Shown here: positions 18,993 through 27,702 of the stretch, piece after piece
Position numbering within the stretch: position 1 is the stretch's first letter
How the letters are laid out: each line of letters starts with the position of its first letter
Source: Gammaproteobacteria bacterium
GTDB lineage: Bacteria; Pseudomonadota; Gammaproteobacteria; VBWC01
Assembly (NCBI GenBank): GCA_023266115.1
Contig: JAHFRU010000004.1
Span: forward strand, 80,001 to 144,000
Direction of reading: 5' to 3'
DNA: 64,000 nt
Notes under the pieces: model-generated
The model's database searches: none
What the model was told of the DNA's origin: nothing
The model's input: only the letters and a program-made list of their open reading frames with translations
Position numbers and translations under genes: made by a program

Positions 18993-19625
18993 CTACCGCG
19001 GTGCCGACAACTCCTTGCTGACGCCCTTCACCCCGGCGGCAGCCCGAAGGTTTGCAGCGCCCTGGCCAGCATAGACCGCTTCCAGCGCCGCGACCATTTG
19101 CGGCGTATCCCAGACCCGGTCGCCAACCACGTGATGCACATACCGGTAGCCCGGCGCAATCACGAACGTGTCCGGGTATACCTTTGCCCCGAGCATATCC
19201 CTGGCAATGTTGCGATCACGGTCGATGAAGCTGGTCAAGCCGATCCCCTTGTCGAGCAGATATTCCCGCACCTGGTGATCATCGCTGTCAACTGCCAGGC
19301 CAACCACGGCAAACCGCTCCGGGTCCAACCGTTCACTCAAGCGCTGCAGACTCGGCAGTTCCTTGCGACACGGCGCACACCATGTCGCCCATACGTTCAG
19401 CAACACCACACGGTTGCCATAGGCCTCCAGCGACACCTTGCCGCCGTCCAGCGTTTCCATGAGAAACGGCGGCAGCAAATCGCCTTCCACCCATTTCACC
19501 GGTACCGGCGCGGGCGACTCGGTGCAGGCCGTTCCGGCAAATATGGCGACCGCCAACACTACCCCTGCCGCAACCGTGTGCGCCAGCCGCTTACGGCACC
19601 ACGCTGTCGATACTGACCTGGACAT
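18993..19625 (-). CDS. TlpA/ResA-like thiol-disulfide oxidoreductase
   Basis: Envelope-anchored thioredoxin-fold protein with the redox motif WCAPC in NVWATWCAPCRKELP and the cis-proline region YPDTFVIA. An N-terminal hydrophobic stretch (HTVAAGVVLAVAIFAGTAC) serves as anchor; its lipobox is imperfect. The start is taken as ATG 19625, overlapping the ccmI end by 35 bases; the track start at 19649 adds eight residues. Placed at the end of the ccm operon, it likely keeps apocytochrome CXXCH cysteines reduced, in addition to ccmG. Confidence 0.87.
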   Translation of the reverse strand: MSRSVSTAWCRKRLAHTVAAGVVLAVAIFAGTACTESPAPVPVKWVEGDLLPPFLMETLDGGKVSLEAYGNRVVLLNVWATWCAPCRKELPSLQRLSERLDPERFAVVGLAVDSDDHQVREYLLDKGIGLTSFIDRDRNIARDMLGAKVYPDTFVIAPGYRYVHHVVGDRVWDTPQMVAALEAVYAGQGAANLRAAAGVKGVSKELSAPR

Positions 19626-20853
19626 TCTCGCTACCCAGCGCCACCACACCGCTGGCGCCCTCGAGGTCGCCGCTGCCGCGCGTGGCGTTGCCCGCTTTCG
19701 AGATACGCGCCATCACGATAACCTCGGAAAAATCCGACAGTTTCATCTGCGGCATCACGGCGAGCGAGTCGTCGAGCGAGTACGTGTACGGCAGGTCGGC
19801 GACTGTAATGCGCCGGGCGGCCAGCGGCATCGGCGGACCCGACGATGCCCGCGCAAAGACAAACACCGCATCACCCGGCGCGACCCTGGCCTGCAGCGCC
19901 GGTGACAAGGTTACCGTTCCCGCGACGCGCTTGTCCGCGTCGTGTTTGTCCGCGGCAGTGCTCGCCGCGGCCGGCGCCGCCGGTCGCGGCGCGCCGCTAC
20001 GCATAAGCTGCTCCACCTCACCAACATTCCTGGCCATGGTTTCCGCCGCCTCCGATCCCGGTGCCAGCAAGCCCTGCAGATGTTTCCAGGTGGTCAGCGC
20101 CTCGTCATAATTACCGGACTCGTAGGCGGCGGTACCGGCGAGCCACAACGCCTTCTGATTGTTCGGATCGACCTCCAGCGCGCGGCGGATCAACTGCATC
20201 GGTTTGCCTTCCAGCTGCTCACCGCTCGACATGGCCAGCGCGTCGGCATAGTCGGCGTAGAGTTGCGCGTCGCTATGTACCAGCGCTGCGGCGTTCTCGA
20301 ACGCGACGGTCGCGTCCTGATACTGCTGCATCGCCAGCAGGCTGCGGCCGAGAATGGCCCAGCCCTCCGCGTCGTCCGGGTTTTGCTCGAGGCGCGCCGC
20401 CAGATTCTGCACCATCGCCAGAATTTGTTCCTGCGTCTGGAGATGACCCTTCTGAGCGGACGCCGCCTGTGTGGCCGGCGACATGGCCGCCGGATTGCCG
20501 AGCACCAGATAGATCGAAATTGTTGCCACAGGGATCGCCAGGCCAACGAACACCGCTGTAATCTTGCTTGACGTATGACCGACCGGCGCTGCGGCTTTTT
20601 CCTGCATACCGGCGACATCCTCAAGCAAGCGGTGCTCGAGTTCGCTGTGCGCCTGCGCGAACTGGTCAGCGCTCAACACACCGTTGTTCAGATCGTTCTC
20701 GAGCTCCGTCAACTGCTCGCGGAACAGCTCGATGTCCATCCGCTCCCGCGCCCGGGTATCAATAAAAACCGGCCGCCGCGCCACCAGCGGCGGCACTACG
20801 AACAACAATGCAGCACCGATCAACAGCGCTGCGACCACCCAGAATACCGTCAT
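19591..20853 (-). CDS. ccmI: Cytochrome c maturation protein CcmI
   Basis: Apocytochrome c chaperone of System I. Two N-terminal membrane segments (MTVFWVVAALLIGAALLFVV and ITAVFVGLAIPVATISIYLV) flank a cytoplasmic coiled-coil loop (ELENDLNNGVLSADQFAQAHSELEHRLLEDV), followed by periplasmic TPR repeats (AEGWAILGRSL, ALWLAGTAAYESGNYDEALTTW) and a C-terminal domain. At 420 residues it is a normal full-length CcmI. It overlaps ccmH by four bases. Confidence 0.93.
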   Translation of the reverse strand: MTVFWVVAALLIGAALLFVVPPLVARRPVFIDTRARERMDIELFREQLTELENDLNNGVLSADQFAQAHSELEHRLLEDVAGMQEKAAAPVGHTSSKITAVFVGLAIPVATISIYLVLGNPAAMSPATQAASAQKGHLQTQEQILAMVQNLAARLEQNPDDAEGWAILGRSLLAMQQYQDATVAFENAAALVHSDAQLYADYADALAMSSGEQLEGKPMQLIRRALEVDPNNQKALWLAGTAAYESGNYDEALTTWKHLQGLLAPGSEAAETMARNVGEVEQLMRSGAPRPAAPAAASTAADKHDADKRVAGTVTLSPALQARVAPGDAVFVFARASSGPPMPLAARRITVADLPYTYSLDDSLAVMPQMKLSDFSEVIVMARISKAGNATRGSGDLEGASGVVALGSENVQVSIDSVVP

Positions 20854-21326
20854 GCCTTGCCGTCCTCCGCCCCGTCAGCCAACAATGCCTCCAGACGCCG
20901 GCGCTCCACGTCCGACAATGGCGCCGCGGCGGCGCGCCGCCTGCGGCGACGGAAACTGATCACCAGCAGACCGGCAGCGATCACCAGCAGCAGCAGCGGT
21001 CCGAGCCACAACAGCGCCGTAGTCAATTTCAGCGGCGGGCGGAAACGGATAAAATCGCCGTAGCGCGCAACCAGGAAATCGACGACCTGCTCGTCCGACA
21101 TACCGTCACGCATCAGACCCTGTATCTTGCTGCGCATATCGGTCGCGAAATCGGCGTGGGACTCGGCCAGCGACTGGCCCTGACACACCAGACAGCGCAG
21201 CTCGGAGGACAGCGACATGACACGCGCCTCGAGCACCGGATCGGCTATCATCGGTTGCGCGTCACCGGCGAACGCCGGCACCGGCGTCACACCGATAAGC
21301 AATGCCAGCAGATAACAGCGCATCAT
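20850..21326 (-). CDS. ccmH: Cytochrome c maturation protein CcmH
   Basis: Thiol oxidoreductase of System I that reduces apocytochrome c. Signal peptide, then LRCLVCQGQS with the redox pair C45 and C48, the ARYGDFIRFRPP segment and one C-terminal membrane helix (LLWLGPLLLLVIAAGLLVI). The 158-residue length is that of the short CcmH lacking the TPR part, which is encoded separately as ccmI. Four-base overlaps on both sides indicate tight operon coupling. Confidence 0.95.
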   Translation of the reverse strand: MMRCYLLALLIGVTPVPAFAGDAQPMIADPVLEARVMSLSSELRCLVCQGQSLAESHADFATDMRSKIQGLMRDGMSDEQVVDFLVARYGDFIRFRPPLKLTTALLWLGPLLLLVIAAGLLVISFRRRRRRAAAAPLSDVERRRLEALLADGAEDGKA

Positions 21327-21853
21327 GAGTTTAACTCCCTGACCAACGGCAAGATCTTTTCACGCAGCGCGCTGTCGGTCAGCGCGCCGATCTGCTTGTA
21401 ACGAATAACGCCCCGTTTATCGATGACAAACGTTTCCGGGACACCGTACACGCCAAAATCGATGCCGACCTGGCCCGCCTCGTCGAACAGACTGGTGATA
21501 TACGGATTGCCGAGCGCGTTCAGCCATTCGATCGCGTCCGCGCGGGTATCCTTGTAGTTCAACCCGTAGATCGGCACTATATTTTCACGTGCCAGACGCA
21601 CCAGCAGCGGATGCTCCTGGCGGCAGGTCACGCACCACGACGCCCAGACATTCAGCAACCAGACCTGGCCGAGCATGTCCTCGCGGGCGATGGTCTGCTC
21701 TGGATGATGCACTGCAGGCAGCGCAAACGCGGGCGCCGTCTTGCCGATTAACGGCGACGGCACCTCACTCGGCTTGAGGCCTAGCCCCACATAGAGGAAT
21801 ACCACCAGCACAGCAAAAATCAGCAACGGTACGAAAAAACGCGCGTTCATCAT
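21323..21853 (-). CDS. ccmG: Cytochrome c maturation thioredoxin CcmG (DsbE)
   Basis: Membrane-anchored periplasmic thioredoxin that delivers reductant to CcmH and apocytochrome. One N-terminal helix (PLLIFAVLVVFLYVGLGL), redox motif WCVTC (C74, C77) in NVWASWCVTCRQEHP, and a GVPETFVID cis-proline loop. The track starts at a TTG; the ATG at 21853 has AGGG six bases upstream and gives 176 residues, so it is preferred. Confidence 0.95.
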   Translation of the reverse strand: MMNARFFVPLLIFAVLVVFLYVGLGLKPSEVPSPLIGKTAPAFALPAVHHPEQTIAREDMLGQVWLLNVWASWCVTCRQEHPLLVRLARENIVPIYGLNYKDTRADAIEWLNALGNPYITSLFDEAGQVGIDFGVYGVPETFVIDKRGVIRYKQIGALTDSALREKILPLVRELNS

Positions 21854-21861
21854 GGACAACC

Positions 21862-23853
21862 CTAGCGAGAGGCGGGCTCCGCGGCGCCGGGCACCCCCGG
21901 CTCATCGCGCGCGGTACGCCGTGCGAATACGCGGTAACGACGATCGCTGACCGCAAGCAAACCGCCGAGTGCCATCAGCGCACAGCCGCCCCACACCCAG
22001 TCGACAAACGGCTTGTAATAAATACGCACGCTCCAGGCACCGTCAGCGACCGGCTCGCCGAGCGACACGTACAGGTCGCGGACCAGCCCGGTGTGTATCG
22101 CCGCCTCGGTCATCGGATTGCCCTGCACGTTGTAGACGCGTTTCTCGGGGTTCATCTCGAACAGCTCCTTGCCATCCTTTAACACACGAACCATCCCCAT
22201 CTGCGCCTTGAAGTTCGGCCCCTGAATCGGAATCACACCGTCGAAACGGAACGTGTAACCGCCCGCCTCTGCCGTGTCTCCGATCTTCATGAACACGTCT
22301 TTCTCTTCCTGGTAACCCTGTACGAGGGTCACGCCGATGATGAACACGGCGACGCCGAAGTGCGCCAGATTCATGCCCACGTACGCACGCGGCAGCATCG
22401 CGACGCGGCGCAGGATACCTTCCGCCCCCGTTTCACGCAGACGGCCGCGAAGGTTGATACCGATGGTGAATATCAGCCAGAACGCCAGCAACAGACCAAG
22501 ACTGATCAACGGCGTCCAGCGGCCCATGACAAACGGCAATATCAGTGCCGTCACGACGCCGGCGCCAAACGCCCACCGCACGCGCACCAGCAGTTCCGGC
22601 AATTCCTGCTTCTTCCAGCGCGCCAGCGGCGCCATTCCCATCAGGAATATCGCCGGCACCATCAGCGGCACAAAGACTGAATTGAAGTACGGCGGTCCGA
22701 CGGAGATCTTGCCGAGATCGAGCGCATCGAGCAATAGCGGATACAGGGTGCCGAGCAGCACGGTGCCTGCCGCCGCCACCATCAGTACGTTGTTGCTCAG
22801 CAGAAACGTCTCGCGGGACACCAGCTCGAACTTGCCGCCCAATCCGACCTTGGCGGCGCGCCACCCGAAGAGCGTCAGCGATCCGCCAACGACGACACCG
22901 AGAAACACCAGAATGAACAGACCGCGCTCCGGATCCGTCGCGAACGCATGCACCGACGTCAATACACCCGAACGCACCAGGAACGTCCCGAGCAGGCTCA
23001 GCGCAAACGCGAAGATCGCGAGCAACACCGTCCAGCTTTTGAACGCGCCGCGCTTCTCGGTAACCGCAAGTGAATGGATCAGCGCGGTGCCAACCAGCCA
23101 CGGCATGAACGACGCATTTTCAACCGGGTCCCAGAACCACCAGCCGCCCCAGCCGAGCTCGTAATAGGCCCACCAGCTGCCGAGCGCGATGCCGCAGGTC
23201 AGAATCGACCAGGCGACCGTGGTCCACGGCCGTGACCAGCGCGCCCAGGTCGCGTCGAGCCTGCCACTGATCAACGCGGCGATGGCAAACGCGTAGGCGA
23301 CGGAAAATCCGACGTAACCCATATAAAGCATCGGCGGATGTATCACGAGGCCCGGATCCTGCAACAATGGGTTCAAATCCTGGCCGTCGGCCGGGGCCGG
23401 CAACAGACGTTCGAACGGGTTGGACGTCACCAGCATAAACAGCAGAAAACCGATCGACACCAGGCCCATTACCGCGATCACGCGCGCGACCATGTCCTCC
23501 GGCAGGTGACGGCTGAACAGCGTTACCGCGACGGTCCAGCCGCCGAGCATCAATGCCCACAGCAGCAGCGACCCTTCATGGCCGCCCCAGACACCGGCGA
23601 TGCGATACTGGATCGGCAACGCCGAGTTCGAATGCATCGCGACGTACTGCACCGAAAAATCATGACTTATAAACGAGTAGGTCAAACAGGCGAACGCCAC
23701 CGCGACGAAAACAAACTGCCCTTGCGCGGCCGGCCGCGCGATCGCTATCCATGCCGGGATCGAGCGCGCCGTGCCGATCAGTGGCACGATACCCTGGATC
23801 AGCGCCAGGCACAGCGCGGTAATCAATGCAAAATGTCCGATCTCAGGAATCAT
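21862..23853 (-). CDS. ccmF: Cytochrome c haem lyase subunit CcmF
   Basis: Large integral membrane component of the System I haem ligation complex, 663 residues with about 14-15 membrane helices. The tryptophan-rich haem-handling signature is present (WGGWWFWDPVENASFMPW), as are the HPPMLYMGYVG region and the periplasmic loop before the last helix. Works with CcmH and CcmI to attach haem from CcmE to CXXCH. The gene lies directly between ccmE and ccmG. Confidence 0.97.
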   Translation of the reverse strand: MIPEIGHFALITALCLALIQGIVPLIGTARSIPAWIAIARPAAQGQFVFVAVAFACLTYSFISHDFSVQYVAMHSNSALPIQYRIAGVWGGHEGSLLLWALMLGGWTVAVTLFSRHLPEDMVARVIAVMGLVSIGFLLFMLVTSNPFERLLPAPADGQDLNPLLQDPGLVIHPPMLYMGYVGFSVAYAFAIAALISGRLDATWARWSRPWTTVAWSILTCGIALGSWWAYYELGWGGWWFWDPVENASFMPWLVGTALIHSLAVTEKRGAFKSWTVLLAIFAFALSLLGTFLVRSGVLTSVHAFATDPERGLFILVFLGVVVGGSLTLFGWRAAKVGLGGKFELVSRETFLLSNNVLMVAAAGTVLLGTLYPLLLDALDLGKISVGPPYFNSVFVPLMVPAIFLMGMAPLARWKKQELPELLVRVRWAFGAGVVTALILPFVMGRWTPLISLGLLLAFWLIFTIGINLRGRLRETGAEGILRRVAMLPRAYVGMNLAHFGVAVFIIGVTLVQGYQEEKDVFMKIGDTAEAGGYTFRFDGVIPIQGPNFKAQMGMVRVLKDGKELFEMNPEKRVYNVQGNPMTEAAIHTGLVRDLYVSLGEPVADGAWSVRIYYKPFVDWVWGGCALMALGGLLAVSDRRYRVFARRTARDEPGVPGAAEPASR

Positions 23854-23868
23854 TGTAAAGACCTCGCG

Positions 23869-24336
23869 TTATGGTGCCTGCATGGGCAAAGCTGCGTCTC
23901 CGGCAGCAGTATTTATCTTGGCCTTCGCCAGCGCGTCGGCCACTTCGGGCGGCATGTAGGTTTCGTCATGCTTGGCGAGCACCTCGGTGGCGCGGAAGCC
24001 GCCGTCATCGCCAAGCCGCCCCTGCGCCACGACCCCCTGACCCTCGCGGAACAGATCCGGCAGAATGCCGATGTACGTGACCTTGATATCCCTGGCGGTA
24101 TCGGTGACGACAAAATGCACGGTCAACCCGTCCTTCTCGCGTTGCAGACTGCCTTGCCGTACCAGGCCACCGAGGCGAAACGCCTTGTCGACCGGAGCCT
24201 CTTTCGCCACTACCTGCGACGGGCTGAAGAACAGCGCGATATTGCTGTTCAACGCGTTCAATACCAGCGTGGTCGCGACCGCGAGACCACCGATCCCGCC
24301 CGCGATAAAAATCAGCCGCTTATGTCTGGGCTTCAT
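23869..24336 (-). CDS. ccmE: Cytochrome c maturation haem chaperone CcmE
   Basis: Periplasmic haem chaperone anchored by an N-terminal helix ([19 protein letters not shown]). The haem is carried covalently on H123 within [12 protein letters not shown], and the conserved tyrosine Y127 is present. It overlaps ccmD by 17 bases. It receives haem at CcmABCD and hands it to CcmF. Confidence 0.96.
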   Translation of the reverse strand: MKPRHKRLIFIAGGIGGLAVATTLVLNALNSNIALFFSPSQVVAKEAPVDKAFRLGGLVRQGSLQREKDGLTVHFVVTDTARDIKVTYIGILPDLFREGQGVVAQGRLGDDGGFRATEVLAKHDETYMPPEVADALAKAKINTAAGDAALPMQAP

Positions 24337-24499
24337 GACCTACCCCGATTTTCGCTTTCCTAATACGACTCAGGCGCTGCAGAATCGTTCGGCGGCGCCG
24401 CATCAGCAGCAGCACCTCCGTCACCATGAACAGCGCGGTGACGCTGTAGGACATCCAGATGAAAAAACCATAGCCGCCCATGGCGAAAAACTCAGCCAT
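24320..24499 (-). CDS. ccmD: Haem exporter protein CcmD
   Basis: The track reports a 129-residue ORF, but its first 70 residues overlap ccmC and resemble nothing. The ATG at 24499 gives a 59-residue protein of the typical CcmD kind: one membrane helix ([23 protein letters not shown]) followed by an Arg-rich cytoplasmic tail. CcmD stabilises the CcmC-CcmE complex and helps release holo-CcmE from CcmABC. Confidence 0.92.
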   Translation of the reverse strand: MAEFFAMGGYGFFIWMSYSVTALFMVTEVLLLMRRRRTILQRLSRIRKAKIGVGHEAQT

Positions 24500-24501
24500 G
24501 G

Positions 24502-25242
24502 CTAGCGCAATCCCTCGACGGTTTCGTATATCCAGCTGCTCTGGCGTTCGCTTTCGAGAATTTCGCAACGCACGCGCATCAGCGCGACCGCTATCGTATA
24601 GGCCCAGAAGGCCAGCGTCACCAACAAAAGCGCCAGCAGCATTTCCGCGGCCATGGTCGGCGCCTTGGCGAAACTGATCGACGCGCCCTGGTGCAAGGTG
24701 TTCCACCATTTGACCGACCAGTAGATGATCGGGACATTGACGAGGCCGACCAGCGCCAGCAGACCGCCGGCACGCGCCGCACGCCGTGGATCGTCAATTG
24801 ACGCCTGCAGCGCAATAAAACCAATATAAAGAAACAACAGGATCAGCTCGGAGGTCAGGCGCGCGTCCCAGACCCAGTAGGTACCCCAGGTGGGCTTGCC
24901 CCACAGCGCACCGGTCCACAGCGCGATAAACGTAAACATCGCGCCGGTCGGCGCCAGCGCCGTTGCCATCATCGATGACAGCCGCGTATTCCAGATCAGA
25001 CCGGCGACCGCCCAGACGGCCATCACTATATAGGTGAACATCGACATCCACGCGGCGGGCACGTGAATGAACATGATGCGGTAGGACTCGCCCTGCTGGT
25101 AATCGGTCGGCGCGACGAAAAACCCGACGTACAGCCCGGCAACGCCGGTCAATACGCCGACCGCCATCGCCCATGGAATCATCCTGCCGGCCAGCGGATA
25201 GAAACTCGCCGGCGATGAATACTTGAACCAGTTAATCGCCAT
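24502..25242 (-). CDS. ccmC: Haem exporter subunit CcmC
   Basis: Six-helix membrane protein that loads haem onto CcmE. The WWD haem-handling motif is present as WGKPTWGTYWVWDARLTSELIL and the two flanking histidines lie in MFIHVPAAW and NTLHQGAS. The track start is a TTG; the ATG at 25242 with AAGGG five bases upstream is preferred (246 residues). Confidence 0.97.
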   Translation of the reverse strand: MAINWFKYSSPASFYPLAGRMIPWAMAVGVLTGVAGLYVGFFVAPTDYQQGESYRIMFIHVPAAWMSMFTYIVMAVWAVAGLIWNTRLSSMMATALAPTGAMFTFIALWTGALWGKPTWGTYWVWDARLTSELILLFLYIGFIALQASIDDPRRAARAGGLLALVGLVNVPIIYWSVKWWNTLHQGASISFAKAPTMAAEMLLALLLVTLAFWAYTIAVALMRVRCEILESERQSSWIYETVEGLR

Positions 25243-25275
25243 CAACCCTTCCGATGTATCAAAATTACCGGAGTC

Positions 25276-25944
25276 CTACTCCACCGAGATGCGTAACGCG
25301 GCGGCGGTCGCCCACGGCGCCAGTATCAAGGCGCCCAGCAGGAATGCTGCCAGCAGCGAATAATGCCCCTCGACGCCCATACCGCTCAGGCCTGCGTCAA
25401 CGGCGCCCGCGCCGAAAATCAGCACCGGCACATACAGCGGCAGCACCAGCAACGATAACAACACGCCGCCGCCGCGCAGCCCCAGGGTCAACGCCGCCCC
25501 AACCGCACCGAGCAGCGACAGCACCGGCGTACCGAGCAGCAGCGTAATCACCAGTATCCGCAACGCCTCGCCGCTGAGTCCGTACTGCAATCCCAGAACC
25601 GGCGCGATCAGCACCAGCGGCAGCCCGGACAATAACCAGTGCGCCAGCACCTTCGCCAGCGCCAGCGCCGCCAGAGGCTGCGGCGTCAACAACAACTGCT
25701 CCAGCACGCCGTCGCTGTAATCGCCGGCGAACAGCCGTCCCAGCGACAACATCGCCGCCAGCAATGCGGCGACCCAGATCACGCCCGGCCCCAGCACCCG
25801 CAACAATTCCGCGTCGGGCCCGACACCGAACGGAAACAGGCTGACCACAATGACAAAAAATATCAGCGTCGCCAGCACGTCGGCGCGGCGGCGCATCGCC
25901 AGCATCAGGTCGCGTATCAGTACACTGCGCACTGCGGCAAACAT
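25276..25944 (-). CDS. ccmB: Haem exporter permease CcmB
   Basis: Six-helix ABC transporter membrane subunit of 222 residues that pairs with CcmA to energise release of haem-loaded CcmE. Typical features are the amphipathic N terminus (RDLMLAMRRRADVLATLIFFVIVVSLFPF) and the DGVLEQLLLTPQPL loop that contacts the ATPase. It sits between ccmA and ccmC with short gaps. Confidence 0.95.
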   Translation of the reverse strand: MFAAVRSVLIRDLMLAMRRRADVLATLIFFVIVVSLFPFGVGPDAELLRVLGPGVIWVAALLAAMLSLGRLFAGDYSDGVLEQLLLTPQPLAALALAKVLAHWLLSGLPLVLIAPVLGLQYGLSGEALRILVITLLLGTPVLSLLGAVGAALTLGLRGGGVLLSLLVLPLYVPVLIFGAGAVDAGLSGMGVEGHYSLLAAFLLGALILAPWATAAALRISVE

Positions 25945-25953
25945 CGGCGTCGT

Positions 25954-26571
25954 TCAGGCTCCCAGGTGGATCCGCTTGACGCGGCCCGCGTCGATCACGA
26001 ATTCCTGGTGCGTCGTCAGTATCACCACGCCGCCGCTGTCCAGATGCCCCGCCAGTATCGCCTGCAACGTCTTAACCGCGACTGAATCCAGCGCGGTAAA
26101 CGGTTCGTCGAGTATCCATAGTTTCGCGCCATTCAACAGCAACCGGGCCAGCGCAACGCGCCTTTTCTGCCCCTGCGAGAGCAGCTTGACCGGCAGGTCA
26201 TCGTAGCCGTCCAGCCCCATGCGGAACAGCGCCTCCTGCGTCTGTTGCGGCGTGATCCGGCTGCCGGCGAGCGTCGCGTTGATCGCCAGGTTTTCCCGGC
26301 CGCTTAACTCGTCCTTCAGCCCGTTCAGGTGACCGAGATACAGCAGCTGCGCCAGATAGTCCTCGGCGAGGGCGCGTACCGGACTGCCGCACCAGCGGAT
26401 TTCTCCCGCGGCGGGTTCCATCAGCCGGCAGACGGTTCTTAACAGGCTGGTCTTGCCGCTGCCGTTCGGGCCGTGGACATGCAGCAACTCGCCCGGCCGC
26501 AACGAAAAATTCATCGCGGTGAACAGCCGCCGGTCACCGCGCACGCATTCGAGATCGGTAACCTCCAGCAT
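25954..26571 (-). CDS. ccmA: Haem exporter ATP-binding subunit CcmA
   Basis: ABC ATPase of the Ccm System I, 205 residues. Walker A GPNGSGKTSLLR, signature LSQGQKRRVALARLL, Walker B LWILDEPFTALD and the switch histidine in TTHQEF are intact. It is the first gene of a complete ccmABCDEFGHI operon on the minus strand. A near-consensus -10 element lies about 35 bases upstream. Confidence 0.96.
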   Translation of the reverse strand: MLEVTDLECVRGDRRLFTAMNFSLRPGELLHVHGPNGSGKTSLLRTVCRLMEPAAGEIRWCGSPVRALAEDYLAQLLYLGHLNGLKDELSGRENLAINATLAGSRITPQQTQEALFRMGLDGYDDLPVKLLSQGQKRRVALARLLLNGAKLWILDEPFTALDSVAVKTLQAILAGHLDSGGVVILTTHQEFVIDAGRVKRIHLGA

Positions 26572-26606
26572 CCTCGCCCGGCACCTTGCCCGCTACAAAG
26601 ACGCGG

Positions 26607-26612
26607 ATTATA
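26607..26612 (-). promoter_or_regulatory. Predicted -10 element for the ccm operon
   Basis: The minus strand carries TATAAT, a perfect -10 hexamer, placed for a start near 26600 with a leader of about 30 bases before ccmA. The -35 region is poor (CGTTAT at 17 bases), so an activator may be needed. Confidence 0.4.
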
Positions 26613-26728
26613 CATGATCCACAGCCGCGATAACGCTTGATTTTCATTGGCTTGGCATGACGCACGGCGCGCGCGAGCCGGCGCAGGCGCCGCATTGAAA
26701 ATAACCCAACTACCTGAAAAATCAGGAA

Positions 26729-27526
26729 CTAGCGACCGCGGGCCAGGCGAAAGCCGACGTTGATATCGTGCAGCCCCGCCTCCAGGCTGCCCCGCGCCGC
26801 CGAGCGCAGGTAAGCCGGCGCACTGTCCCAGCCACCGCCACGCACCACCCGCAGGTTGCAATCTCCACCGGGAAATACTGCGGCGTCAGCGGGCGCGCCG
26901 TCATAATTGTCGTGCCAGCAGTCCTGCACCCATTCCCATACATTGCCGGACATATCAAACAGACCCCAGGGATTCGCCTGTTTCCCGCCGACGGCGTGGC
27001 TGCCAGTCCCTGGTGCGCCGCCAAACCACGCGTAGCGGACCAGTGCCGCCGCGTCGTCGCCAAAATACCAGGCGGTGGTCGAGCCGGCGCGCGCCGCGTA
27101 TTCCCACTCCGCCTCGGTCGGCAGACGGTAGTGCGTGGTCCCCTCGCTACGGTTCAACGCCTGAATAAACTCCTCCACCTCAAGCCAGGTGGCTTGCTCG
27201 ACCGGACGACGCGGATCCTTGAATTTACTGCGGTTTCTTCCCAACACCGCCTGCCACTGCGCCTGGGTGACTTCGTAGCGGCCGATCTCGAACGGCGCGA
27301 CACGAACCGTGCGCGCGGTAACATCATCGTTCCCCGCCCCCATGACGAACTCGCCTTCCGGCAATGCCACCATCTCGATGCCGACAGTGTTCGCGCGGAT
27401 CCCGGGGCCAACCGCTCGATGTTGCGTGTCGGTATCGGTGCGGCTGGCAAGCAGCGCGAGCGTCAACGCCACCGCGATGACGCTGATCACCGGCACCGAT
27501 ACCATGGTCCAGCTCGTTCGGGACAT
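26729..27526 (-). CDS. Formylglycine-generating-enzyme (SUMF1) family protein
   Basis: A 265-residue protein with an N-terminal membrane segment (VSVPVISVIAVALTLALLAS), so probably periplasmic, followed by a complete FGE-sulfatase fold: GEFVMGAGNDD, YEVTQAQWQAVLG, YRLPTEAEWEYAARAG, NPWGLFDMSGNVWEWVQD, RVVRGGGWDS and a C-terminal GFRLAR. Such domains modify a cysteine in sulfatases or serve as non-catalytic binding domains. No sulfatase gene is in the window, and the active-site cysteine pair of true FGE is not evident, so a binding or structural role is possible. GGAG lies eight bases before the ATG. Confidence 0.88.
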   Translation of the reverse strand: MSRTSWTMVSVPVISVIAVALTLALLASRTDTDTQHRAVGPGIRANTVGIEMVALPEGEFVMGAGNDDVTARTVRVAPFEIGRYEVTQAQWQAVLGRNRSKFKDPRRPVEQATWLEVEEFIQALNRSEGTTHYRLPTEAEWEYAARAGSTTAWYFGDDAAALVRYAWFGGAPGTGSHAVGGKQANPWGLFDMSGNVWEWVQDCWHDNYDGAPADAAVFPGGDCNLRVVRGGGWDSAPAYLRSAARGSLEAGLHDINVGFRLARGR

Positions 27527-27702
27527 ACACGTTACTCCGCTGCTCGGTCAGTCGATTGTGGTGCGCGCATGTTACCATTATCCGCTGCTTCGGTTGGACA
27601 GCGGCAATCCCCCCGGACCATGGTCCGGCGACTGTCCCCGCGCACTGACACAATTATCGTATTCATGTGAAACCGGCGCGCATCCGTATGGACCAGGCGG
27701 TC

